This document shows, piece after piece, positions 37,433 through 48,400 of a DNA stretch of 64,000 nucleotides. The DNA comes from Syncephalis plumigaleata. Its lineage: Eukaryota > Zoopagomycota > Zoopagomycetes > Zoopagales > Piptocephalidaceae. A program made the position numbers and the translations under genes. Below the pieces are notes generated by a model. It had not been told where the DNA came from. It saw only the letters and a list, made by a program, of their open reading frames with translations, and did not search any database. Every line of letters starts with the position of its first letter. The stretch's first letter is position 1. Where the stretch lies: positions 434,001 to 498,000 of the forward strand of contig JAIXMF010000003.1 in NCBI GenBank assembly GCA_025201365.1, read 5' to 3'.

Positions 37433-38503
37433 CTAATGGAAGAGCAAGAGAAACAAACAAACAAACAAACAAACAAGCGAAATGGAGTAATGAGTATGGA
37501 ATAGAATAAAAAGAGAGATATGGTCAAATAGTATGGTAGTTCTAGGAAAGTAGCACAGGCACTTTTGATTAATTTAAACGACACCACATTGACACCTTGC
37601 CACTTCTGCATTTCTTTACCGTGTTTCTTCTTCGTGTTCTTTTTCGTGTTTCCATACGTTTTCTAAGCATAAGCGTATTCAGTTTGCGTTGTATTCCTTT
37701 GTGCCTTCTACACGTTTGTACTCTCACTAGCTTACGATAGTAATTACTCATAGCATATATTCTACTCTACTCTGCATAGTTATCCATACTATTGTGTACA
37801 CTTTTACTGCTTGTAAACTACGATTACTGCAGAGAAACACTTTATTCCGTAGCACTTGATCTTGCCACGATCTACTCCTGTCTAACTAGTTTAGTCGCTA
37901 TTTTTTTCTATACAACAAAGCCGTACACCCTGCTGTGCTCATTGCCGTTGTATTTATCGTATTTCTATCCTACAACTACACGCTATTTTTATTCAGTTAT
38001 CTCGTCATAGTCATAGTAAGTGCTTTTATCTTTACCATACTAATAACCGTTATAGCGAGTATACTAACGACTATATGCTATGTTGTAGGCATAGTCACAC
38101 TTCTCGTAATCATGGCCTGTGTTTATACTGTGCACCCTTCTATATTCGTAGGTCATAGCACTCATAACCCCGCAAGCGTGCCACTCCGCACAATTGCATC
38201 GCCAGTTCAAACGAATTCGTTGCAGCCGCTACATTCTCCCGACAAACTTGCTGCGCGGAATACTTACTAGACAGTATTGTTAGCGTAGTGAGCAAGCGAC
38301 TACACCAACGGTTCTTCAATGCAATTGTATCGTTCTTCTATTGCATTAGCGGTGGTTATCAGCAAGCAGCCCTACAAGACTGTTGTGCCGAACATTTCCT
38401 ATCAGCCATTCTTGATCCGGTGAATAAGGTGCTTTATGCGGGTGCACCATTTAAAAGCAATGAAACGAAGACGCTGGTGTCACGTTTTCACGATATCACG
38501 ACT
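37433..38503. other. Spacer upstream of array 1 and of the 38.5-kb gene; hydrophobic frames of doubtful status
   Basis: On the plus strand 37935-38270 can encode a run of membrane-helix-like residues (MLIAVVFIVFLSYNYTLFLF...), partly interrupted by a plausible intron (GTAAGT at about 38015, ACTAAC, TTGTAG before 38088). This could be an upstream exon of the gene at 38504 or chance coding in T-rich DNA. On the minus strand a CAAA tetranucleotide run (37454-37476) gives a Cys/Phe-rich frame followed by a good CATTAG acceptor at 37433. Confidence 0.35.
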
Positions 38504-39121
38504 ATGCCTCGTAACCGAGCAGCGAGACCACCGCATATTGCTCCTCCACCAATCCAGCGCACTCTTTACGTGATAGAGGAATCGCCACTCGAATCAGATA
38601 GCATCCAACACTCGCTCAACTCGGTAGAGGCATTGCCACTCGAATCAGATAACGACCAGCACGCATCCATGCTGCCAAGTACACCGGAAGAAGAGCTCAT
38701 CTTTGTAATCGAGGACTACGCGGATAAGGTGGCATCCAATCCGCGTAAACGACCATTAGAGGATGAAGCTGATCTCGCTACGAGCTGCATGTCACGAACA
38801 AAGAAGGGTCGATTGCAAATCCCGGTCAATACGTGCCAATGGCCACGAACACGTAAACGCACAGTCATGCGACGTCGTACACAGCCCTCATTCAAGCTGC
38901 CTGGCCTAGTACTCGTCTGCCCACCAATGGATGTAGACGATGACTATATGCTTAATACACCAACTACGCCAAATGATGCGCATCTTCCAATAGTGTCATT
39001 CTCTCTGGCTCAAGAACTACCGTGGATGACCACAGCCAAACAGGACTGGACCAAGCAGCACACGTTGTCGATGCCTTCATTTGATTTAACGGAAGATGCT
39101 ATGCTACTTGATACCTACTAA
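38504..39121 (+). CDS. Unknown nuclear-type protein between the two arrays
   Basis: From the ATG at 38504 the frame gives 205 residues; it stays open 72 codons further upstream with no ATG, so an upstream exon is possible. Seen in the protein: a Pro-rich start (MPRNRAARPPHIAPPPIQRT), an imperfect internal duplication (SPLESDSIQHSL and LPLESDNDQH), acidic stretches, and two basic clusters (PRKRPLEDE and RTRKRTVMRRRTQ) that look like nuclear localisation signals. The C-terminal third is Asp/Thr/Pro-rich and ends LLDTY. I do not recognise a domain. It reads on the strand opposite to both arrays and splits them. Codon use is even, which supports a real gene. Confidence 0.6.
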   Translation: MPRNRAARPPHIAPPPIQRTLYVIEESPLESDSIQHSLNSVEALPLESDNDQHASMLPSTPEEELIFVIEDYADKVASNPRKRPLEDEADLATSCMSRTKKGRLQIPVNTCQWPRTRKRTVMRRRTQPSFKLPGLVLVCPPMDVDDDYMLNTPTTPNDAHLPIVSFSLAQELPWMTTAKQDWTKQHTLSMPSFDLTEDAMLLDTY

Positions 39122-39403
39122 TCCAATTCAAGATCCATATACAACCACGCATCGAATGGAGTACTACCACATGGCTCCATGGACATTTACAACAGCAGCA
39201 ATTCAAAATTACAAAAATATCATTCAGTACCATATTTTGCTTAGCGATCAGTTTTTGTATACAAGCTTATTTGTAATCTGTATTCTAGTAAACATTTAGC
39301 ATCTTCATGCTCACTATGGCAAATCTTTAGTGTTCATCAATGGCAGTGTATTCTTCAATATAATATAATTGTTTATCAATATTTAACTAATGTACTGAAT
39401 CAT
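39122..39403. other. Spacer, no gene seen
   Basis: AT-rich region after the 38.5-kb gene; it probably holds its 3' UTR. Nothing else recognised. Confidence 0.4.
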
Positions 39404-39512
39404 CATCATTTCAGAATACTCTGTCAATAATGATGTGTACACCTGTTACAACCATCATGGCTGTTGTCTATTGATGATTGTATTGAACATCATGTGTATG
39501 CATATAGATTGA
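39404..39512. repeat. Direct repeat, left copy, flanking array 2
   Basis: About 110 bp sharing long blocks (TCATCATCATTTCAGAAT, ACACCTGTTACAACCATCAT, then CATGTGTATG) with 41917-42030 in the same orientation. The two copies bracket the array 2 gene. Confidence 0.7.
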
Positions 39513-39713
39513 CATAGTTATTCAATAAATGATTGAATGATCTTGTAGATATATTTCTTGATCCAAGGAATAATGACTTGAATGTATGGACACTAAAGGG
39601 TCTTGCACCAATACATTCTTGACTTGAATACCTATATATATCTACTTGATGATGTCCTCGTCTTGCTCTGTAACCATAATGGATTAGTATGGGTATGATG
39701 ATTGTGGATTATT
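39513..39713 (-). repeat. Terminal (3') exon and 3' flank of array 2; copy of 30490-30708
   Basis: Same sequence as the 3' end of array 1, with a few substitutions and indels. On the minus strand a 52-nt intron (39719-39668, GTAAGT ... ACTAAT ... TTACAG) leads to an exon starting at 39667. The shared end shows that the two array genes descend from one ancestor. Confidence 0.75.
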
Positions 39714-41363
39714 ACTTACTGTTTATTGTGGTGACTATTTAATCAATGTATATCGTATTGCGATTAGTATATCGTAAATGACGATCGGAATGATAACTTA
39801 CTCCCTATCATACAGGAGCATACGTGGGTCGTGTCATGCTGTGATTAGTGTCTCATTTATTACGATCAGAATGATCACTTACGGCCTATCATACAGGAGC
39901 ATACGTGAATCGTGCCATACTGTGATTAGTACAGTATTTATTACGATCAGAATGGTAACTTACTCCCTATAATACAGGAGCATACGTGAATCATGTGCCA
40001 TTTAAAATTAGTATACCATAGATTGCCATCAGAATGGTAACTTACTCTCTATCATACAGGAACATACGTGAATCGTGCCATGCTGTGATTAGTACAGCAT
40101 TCATTACGGTCAAAATGGTAACTTACTCCCTATAATACAGGAGCATACGTGGATCGTGTGTTATAGTGATGAGTATATTCAGAGATAGCAATCACAAGGA
40201 TAACTTACGGCCTATCATACAGGAGCATACGTGGATTATGCCATGCTGTGATTAGTGTCTCATTTATTACGATCAGAATGATCACTTACGGCCTATCATA
40301 CAGGAGCATACGTGAATCGTGCCATGTTGTGATTAGTGTCTCATTTATTACGGTCAGAATGATAACTTACTCTCTATCATAGATGAACGTATGTGGATCG
40401 TGTCATGCTGTGATTAATATGCCATATATTACGGTCAGAATGATAACTTACATCCTATCATACATGGACGTATGTGGATCATGTGCCGTATTATTATTAG
40501 TGTGTCATAAATTACGGTCAGAATGATAACTTACATCCTATCATACAGGAGCATACGTGAATCGTGCCATGCTGTGATTAGTGTCTCATTTATTACGGCC
40601 AGAATGGCAACTTACTCCCTATCATACAGGAGCATACGTGAATCGTGCCATGCTGTGATTAGTACAGCATTCATTACGGTCAGAATGGTAACTTACGGCC
40701 TATCATACAGGAGCATACGTGGATCGTGTGTTATAGTGATGAGTATATTCAGAGATAGCAATCACAAGGATAACTTACGGCCTATCATATGGAAACATGA
40801 AAGTTACGTGATATACTATAATTAGTCGATCGTAGGTTATAGTCAGAACGGCAACTTACAAACTGTAATACAGAAATGTATAAATACATTAAGTATTTTA
40901 GTTAGTACATTTATACATTACGGCCAGAGCGGTGACTTACGTCTTGCTGTATAGGGCATATATAATTTGGGTTACATTGCAATCAGTACCTCATTCGTTG
41001 CAATCAGAATAGTAACTTACAGATTCTTAGAAATGCCATTACACATGATTTGATTTGTATTACAATTAGTATAGTACTTGTCATGATCAATAGAGCAGCT
41101 TACTGCTTGAGCTAACAAATTAAGAGGAAGAATAAACATTATGATGTGATTAGCATGTCAAAACAACCATTGATATACATGAACTTACGACCTATCGATA
41201 ATCATCGGTGGACAATGAAGCAACAGGCTACGATTAGTACATCAATTGATAGAGTCACGGCCAGACATACCACGACGATCCAGGACGGACTAGCTTCAAC
41301 GGCGACCAGACTGGTGACAGCGACAACGGCGACGGCAATGGCGATAGCGGCAGAGAACTTCAT
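39667..41363 (-). CDS. Predicted secreted peptide gene with signal exon and ~19 tiny exons (array 2)
   Basis: Exon 1 (41363-41271, 93 nt) encodes a textbook signal peptide, MKFSAAIAIAVAVVAVTS..., with a likely cleavage after VEA, then SPSWIVV. It ends in phase 0 at donor GTATGT. The next acceptor (ATCGATAG) is followed by GTC and then GTAAGT: one codon. Further exons in order: 8 nt (CTCAAGCA), 5 nt (AATCT), CAAGAC, TTT, GCC, GCC, GGA, GAT, GAT, AGA, GCC, GCC, GGA, AGA, GGA, GCC, GGA, then a 15-nt exon TCA CCA CAA TAA with the stop at 39726-39728 area. The mature product would be a small Gly/Ala/Asp/Arg-rich peptide. The 8- and 5-nt exons are both one base short of 3n. Expression and splicing are inferred, not seen. 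Confidence 0.6.
39714..41188 (-). repeat. Array 2: 19 units of ~82 bp, homogeneous, each an intron plus usually one codon
   Basis: Same design as array 1 but the units between 39796 and 40780 are close copies, with a shared core ATCATACAGGAGCATACGTG on plus. Only the three bases between AG and donor vary freely: GGA, GCC, AGA, GAT. A distinctive unit (containing GAGTATATTCAGAG) occurs near 40165 and again near 40745, about 580 bp or seven units apart, showing block duplication. The plus strand is by chance open in an 84-bp, 28-residue rhythm; I treat that as a shadow. Units nearest the 5' exon (40860-41188) are more diverged. Confidence 0.9.
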
Positions 41364-41916
41364 GTTGATATTAGTCTAATGGAATAGGTAGACAGATAAA
41401 CAAACTAAAACGAGAATACAGAGCAATATATATACGAGTACTAATATAGTAGCTAGAGTAGTAGCTAGAGTAGAATAGAGTAGAAGAGTGAGTATGAAGA
41501 TGGCAAGTCGAGTGTGCCAAAAAGTGATTGATTTATAGCCGAGATGATAGTGATGATGGCGGATATTCCTAGTGAACATAGCAGGATGGCCATAGACCAC
41601 AGTCAGACCATCTCCATACGATACTCTCCTCTGTACATGGATTGTACTCGAAATGATGGAACATCCATCAGACTGTACGTTTGCCATGCCATCCATGTGG
41701 ATATTGACCAGTAGATTTGCTATCTGAATGATGGCGCAAGACTGTTCCAACAGCATCATGCAAGTTAGGAGTAAATATTGATATAGCTCAATGGTTAATA
41801 CATGCTTGTAGGTAGTACACTAGCAGATTAGTACCAATTAGTACCAATTAAATGAATGATGAATGTCTGTCATGTCGTGTAACCGCATGAGCTGTCAATT
41901 GTCTGAATCTACACAT
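41364..41916. other. Upstream region of the array 2 gene
   Basis: The likely promoter region of the minus-strand signal-peptide exon. A minus-strand frame at 41376-41759 is hydrophobic but has no recognisable family; I leave it unannotated. TAGAGTAG repeats lie near 41445-41485. Confidence 0.4.
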
Positions 41917-42030
41917 CATCATCATTTCAGAATGCTACATCAATAATGACGCGTACACCTGTTACAACCATCATGGCTGGCTATGTTCTATTGAAATGGT
42001 TGTATCGAACAACATGTGTATGAATATAGC
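41917..42030. repeat. Direct repeat, right copy, flanking array 2
   Basis: Partner of 39404-39512, same orientation, with small indels. Together they suggest that the array 2 locus arose by, or was bracketed by, a segmental duplication. Confidence 0.7.
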
Positions 42031-42399
42031 TGAATGTAAATCAATCCATATCATGATGGTCATTTCATTTCATTATCATTGATGTAATGATCAATTGGTC
42101 AAAGACATTCTTACACTTACAAATGGATATGCTTTTGTATTATGGTCAAGTTTATATTGAATAGAAGCATCGAATAAAGTTACTAAATTCAATCTATTTG
42201 AAGTATCAGGAGAGTATTACATGATAGTGTTGACATAGTTGAATTAACAAACAAAATAAATGTAAATATGTAAGAGCAGTGATATTAGTGTAGAGTGTAA
42301 AATGAGAAAAAAAAGAAAAAAACAATAGTGCTTTCTTTTTTCCAAACTCTACTTTCTTTTGCATACATTGACGTTATATATATAAATATATCTATCTAT

Positions 42400-45355
42400 A
42401 TGCCTGAATCCTGCAGTCCTATGGAGTTACATCGGTGCCGATTCGTCAATTATACACCGGCTGCCATTAGTGCCGTGGCATTCTCGCCCTCCACTTATCA
42501 GCGCGTTTATTTTGCTTGTGGTAGAGCCAATGGCGACATTGAGATTTGGGATCCAGCCAGTCGCTGGCTATTAGTCAAAGTAAGCATTGTTGTATTATCG
42601 TGTTTGCCCTCGTAAATATCGCTAATAGTGCATGTCAAACGATGATCGTGTAGACTATTCCTGGTAGTGCCAATGAAGCACTGGAAACACTCGCCTGGTC
42701 CCACAGACTATGCCTTCCGACGTGGATAGTGACGATTCTCCCGAAGAGATAGCAAAGAGAAGCAGCAGCTTTCACGCAAACCACCTCGTCTATTCTCGTC
42801 TGGCTTGAACGCCTTGATTACTGAATGGGATTTGGATACGTTACGTCCAAAGGTAATATTGCTGGATTTCGATTGTTTTATGCAGTATAACTAACGGTAT
42901 AAATCGGTATTGACATGCACACGTCTACCGAATGCTTAACACAGACGAGACTTGACTCGATGGGTGGCGCTGTATGGTGTATCGCCGTTAATCCACAGCA
43001 AACACGTTTGGCAGCAGGTTGCGAAGATGGTTGTGTTCGCGTATTCGATATCGCAGACGGAGCATTCGAGTATTTGCGTAGTTTTGAACCTACTAAAGGT
43101 AATTGCACATAATGAATGGACTATGGATATTGTTGCTAATCTTTATTATTACTCTATTATCGCACTATTAGCTCGTATTCTTTCTTTGGCATGGAGTAAA
43201 GATGGTTGCCATCTGGTTACCGGTTCAGCTGATAGTGCCATACGTAAATGGGATGTCGATACAGGTATACCTTATTTGTTATTATTATACTATAGGAATG
43301 GTTTACTTACATGATCACATAATCACATCTAGGTCGTATTACATTACGTATGACAGTAGGCAAGGAGGGTAGAATGCAAACCATGATATGGGCTGTATTA
43401 GTATTGGCGTAAGTATATGAACAAACCCATTGCTAGTATAATCAGATGAATACTAACACTACATATCTATAATTATAGAGATGGCACTATTGTCAGCGGT
43501 GATTCATTAGGCCGAGTGCAAATATGGAATGGAGATATGGGCACCGTTGATTTCGTACTAGATCATCATAGTGCTGATGTACTCTGTTTAGCAGCAGCAG
43601 AGGTAAGCAATTATCATTACCATATATTATCACTATTGTGTATTTATCCTATAATATTACTAGGATGGTGTCATCTATTCATCAGGTGTGGATCGTAAGA
43701 TTAATCGTTATACACGAGTGAACGCGCAACGATCCGCCAAGAATCCCAAACCGGCACAATGGATTCTGGCTGGATCGAATAGACCACACTCGCATGATGT
43801 ACGCGGATTGGACGTGTCCACACTTCCCTCCATTAATGCCGTAGTATCCGGTGGTATCGGTGTGCAATTGGTCATTTGTCGACATAGTTCATTCCCCAAG
43901 GATCGTAAACAATATCTACCGCTTAATCCGGTGAACCACTAATCCATACGGCTACTGAACGACCATGGCTATTATCACGATTCGATCATAGTGTTCGATT
44001 ATGGCAACTAGGTCAAGGAGTGACTGTAAACGAGAACAATCGTGTCAATCATCATTTAGGTGATCCACTCACACTAAAGGAATCTTATCGTGTTTATTGG
44101 AATTGCAATTACAAGTAAGTCATTATTACTCGTATCTATTTAAACTCGATAGGATATATACTCATAGATTTATTAGGATACCGAGAATCTATTAGCTAGT
44201 GCCATCTCATCTAACGGTGAATGGATTGCTGTAGCCACTATAGAACAAGTTAAATTGTTCCGTATTCTACCACATGTAAGTCATTCCTAATTGATATTGC
44301 TCACTAACTAACTAACTATTATACAGCCTACAATACAGGATAGATGGGTAGCCAAGAAGGTGCATCATTTCCCTACTGCTTGGAGTGAAACATCCCGTGG
44401 TGCACAACATCTAGTATTCAGCCCTGATAATTGCAAGTTACTCGTGGCCACACCAGATTATCAATTGGTAGTAGTCGATCTATCCGACTCTGATATTTCA
44501 TCGCCATTCCCTTACACGATGAAATCATTACCTAAATCGAAATCAGCACTATCCTATGGATATCACAATAGAGGAACTACTATTCGATCATTGGCAGTAA
44601 GCCCGGATGGACAATGGACAGTTATCGGTGACACCATGAATCGTATTCATATTTATCATTTGGATAGTCTAGCCGTAAGTAGTAACAGTATAACAAGCTA
44701 ATATATTAACTAATCAATCTACATATAGTATCATGGCATGCTACCTGTATTCTCAGCATTACACACGAGTTTAACCTTCCATCCAGATGCACAACGTTTG
44801 TTCATTACATTGGCCAATCATGAAATGCACATTTACGATGTTGAATCACGTCAATTGTACAATCATCAACATCCCTCATCATCATCATCATCATCTAATA
44901 GCACACCTATTGCCAATATACTAGCACGATTACCCGATGCATTCCGTAACTCGCGTGAACATATTCTCGGTGTGTTATTCGATCCAAAAGATCCTAATCT
45001 TGCTCTATTATGGGGTAATCAATTTATTGGTCGTATCTACTTGGATGATCGAGTCAATCAACATGATAAACAAAAGACAACCTCATCCTCTTCTTCTTCT
45101 TCCAGAGTAGTCGTCGTAAAGCGTAATCAACGTAAACGACAACACACGCAACGTCGTACCACTCAAAAATTACCAGATGAATCATCGGCTGCACCTTGTG
45201 TATCATCTGATACGCTAGCCGTTGTACTACGATATCAACCCTTACTTAACGTGTCTATGATAGGGCATCATCAAATTATGGTAGTTGAACGACCATTACA
45301 CCATATTCTACAACAATTACCCGCGTCATTCTATGAACCTACTTATAGATCATAA
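42400..45355 (+). CDS. UTP4: U3 small-nucleolar RNP WD40 protein Utp4 (cirhin homologue)
   Basis: About eleven exons: 42400-42579, 42654-42852, 42945-43098, 43172-43264, 43333-43408, 43479-43602, 43664-44114, 44177-44275, 44327-44674, 44729-45355. The N-terminus MELHRCRFVNYTPAAISAVA is diagnostic of Utp4, a t-UTP subunit of the SSU processome needed for pre-18S rRNA transcription and processing in the nucleolus. WD40 blades follow (IEIWDP, VRVFDI, AIRKWDVD, VQIWNGD, VRLWQLG, IHIYHLD), and the C-terminus ends LPASFYEPTYRS. One-base frame breaks appear near 42697 and 42765, near 43932 and at the 44114/44177 junction, next to C or G runs, with the protein clearly continuing in the new frame each time. 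For an essential gene these are more likely sequence errors. Confidence 0.9.
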
Positions 45356-45462
45356 TTATTATCGTATTCATCCTATAATAAAATTGATAGTCATAATAAT
45401 AATAACAGCATATTTATTTATTTATTTTCTCCTCTTTCTCTAAGCATAATCAATGATGTTCA

Positions 45463-48400
45463 CTAATATTCATTATCACGATAACGTTTCATAGGACGAT
45501 GATGTTGTCCATGTGGTCCAGTACCCACACCTCCACTATTAGCACCACTACCACGATAACCACCTATAGTTATTGGTTAACTAATTTGTTCTATTCCATG
45601 TACAATTAACTTACCAGGTCCATGATCATAATCTCTACGTCGATCCATCGATGAACCATAACGTTGAGGTGGCATACCAGATGATGATGATGCTGCTGCT
45701 GCTTGTGTATTAGCATGATAATGACCACCACCACCACTTGTATTACGATGTGTATCCTAATAATATCATATAAATATATCATTATATTAATATACTATTA
45801 TTACACTTACCATATTATGACCTGCTGGTGAATAGGAATGAGATGACGCATAATGTGATGCTGATTGAGATGGTCCTGTATACATGGAACGATGATCATG
45901 GCCACTACTCATATGTGGATTGGGATTAGACCAATGAGCAGTATTACTAGTATTACCACCACTACCGCTACCAACATTCATTGTAGATGGTACTGAAGAT
46001 GTTGTATGGAAATGATCTGATGACATTGTATCATGAGCAGATGGTGTTGCCGCTGCCGATGATGATTGTGATGGTGGTATTGCTGCTCCTGCTCCTGCTA
46101 CCGTTGCTGTCGATGATGATGCAGGTAAATGAGCTGTATTTAATAATGCCAACACTTCTTCTACACCTATTCTAGGTCCTATATATATTATATATATGTA
46201 TATTTGTATATATATATGTATATGATTAGTACATAGCCTATTACTATTCGTATCACTTACCATTATAATGCATAGCAGGTGGTAGATTTTGTAATAGATT
46301 CATAATGAATCCGGTAATGGTGTACTACCATTCCATCCATAGGTACGTGTATGATAACTGCTATTGGTCCACCACTAGTATGAGCAGTAGAGGGTATACC
46401 TGCTGCTGCTGTTGCTGCTCCACCTGCTGTATTCATCATCGGTGTACCTGATCCTGTATCTTTAGCGTGTTCCACTAATAATCACATATCATTACAAGAT
46501 TAGGATTAGATTAAATAAGCGATTATGCAATTAAACATACCACCAGGTGGTATCGTATTACTAGACCCATATGTGTGCCACTTGTCGTTGCAGTTCCCGG
46601 TGTTCGATATCCACCTCCTCCTCCTCCATGATGGTGATGATGGTGATGATGACTACCTCCAGATCCTAATACAAGTTATAATAGATAAGTCATGGTTCAT
46701 CGTGTAAATAGTCTAGATTACCTGGTACCATTGGTACAATAGGTGCTCGGTAGACTTCCCATTGTTTAAAATCAGGACGTGGATATTTATCACGATTTAC
46801 GGGTTGTAATAGAACATTCTCTATTTCACCACCTGTTCCACCGGTACCAGTGCCAGCATGTGACATGATCACTGAACGTGTTCCTACACCATGTTGACCT
46901 GCAGCGGTAATACCAGTGATGGCACTGCCAGCAATAGATTTATCCAAGAGTTGATTACTAGTCATACTAGCAATAGCACCACTAGCACCACCAGCACTAC
47001 CAGCCATTAATGATGCAGATAGATTGGCTGCTGTTAATTGAGATTGAACTATAGAGTATTATTATTATTATTGATAAGTTTATACTAGATAGTCATTCAT
47101 TCATTCATTTATGTATTAGCTTACCTCCTGTTTCTGCCATAATATAATCCAAATCCATGAATGTATATCGTTTACCGAATAAATCGAACATGGTAACTAT
47201 CATTGTAATGTTAGATATATGTATATATAGATACAACAAACTAACCTTGTGGATATGCGGTTAGATAGCGTTTCTCCACTTCTTTCGCGTTGGTCAACTC
47301 TTCATAGTCACACGTGTAGTCAAGGAAGAGACGCCATACATCTTGAGCACGATCCACTGGCATCATGTTAATGGTACGTTCAAATAGGGCGCGTGCATCT
47401 ATTAATGACAATCAAGCGATATTAGCCATGTTATTCTGTATGTGTCATAGCAAATGATGCTTGTTCCTTACTGTTATTGTCATTCGTACGGATTAGATAG
47501 TCAAGGTATTCACGTATATAATCTGGATCGTTAAATGATTTCAATCCTAATTCAAATACACGTCCAGCTATTGCTGCCTCTTTACTACAATAATACTCCA
47601 TGAGTGCTATGCATCATTGTAAATGAGAATGAACGAATGAATTAGTTTTTGTATTTACACGATTTATAGGGAATGCTAAATATTTACCAGATGCTACAAA
47701 TAGATGATAGGTGATGTGCGGTGATTTACGCGTACGACTAAACACTTGACGTGCCACTTTAATACCCTCAGCTCGTCTAACGAATCGCATCATCATAATG
47801 GCTGCTAGGGTGTAGCCACGCTTCGCTTCATCGATACGTTTTTGCCAACGATCTCTTATCGCTTCCTTGGCACGTTCTCGTTCCCGTATGACACGACGTG
47901 CCTCTTCACGTTCCTCACCGCTCGTTTCGCCAAAAGTATCAGTATTAGTGCCAGCAGTTGCAGCAGCTGTAGCATTAATGGTAGTAGCTATATCAGATCC
48001 AGATTTAGATCCGTCGACTATCGCGCCATTACTACTACTGCCACCACCATTACTCTGGTGGCTAGCTTCAAATTCAGCTATTTCAGTTGTCATCGATTCG
48101 TGCATCTTTGTAATATCATTCGACAAGTGTTCTATAAATTTCTCGTAAAGGGCACGTGCCTCTGCAGTTTGTTTCTTTTCCTCATATATTTCTGCCAGGG
48201 CAAAGTTCACTAGAAAACTATGGGGCATAATATCAATGGCTGATTTAAGAATTTGAATAGCCTCTTCATTTCGATTATGTTCAATCGCAAATGATGCCGC
48301 TTGAAACCTAACGAATAATGGTCGTTGTCGATTAGTATACGTATACACGATGAGCTAATAGAGATAAGGCAATAATGATAATGCGTAACCTACCAGATCT

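Noticed and set aside
39778-40825. Plus-strand open frames with a 28-residue repeat across array 2
   Set aside because: They follow from the 84-bp unit length being divisible by three in the homogeneous part. They are short, do not persist in array 1, and the conserved columns are splice signals on the other strand.
30709-41188. Ordinary centromeric or subtelomeric satellite
   Set aside because: Possible for the tandem form, but it does not explain strict GT/GC and AG with three-base spacing, absence of stop triplets or the signal-peptide exon at the 5' end of array 2.
41376-41759. 127-codon minus-strand frame upstream of the array 2 signal exon
   Set aside because: Its C-terminal half is translation of TAGAGTAG repeats; it overlaps the probable promoter and shows no domain, so I did not call a gene.
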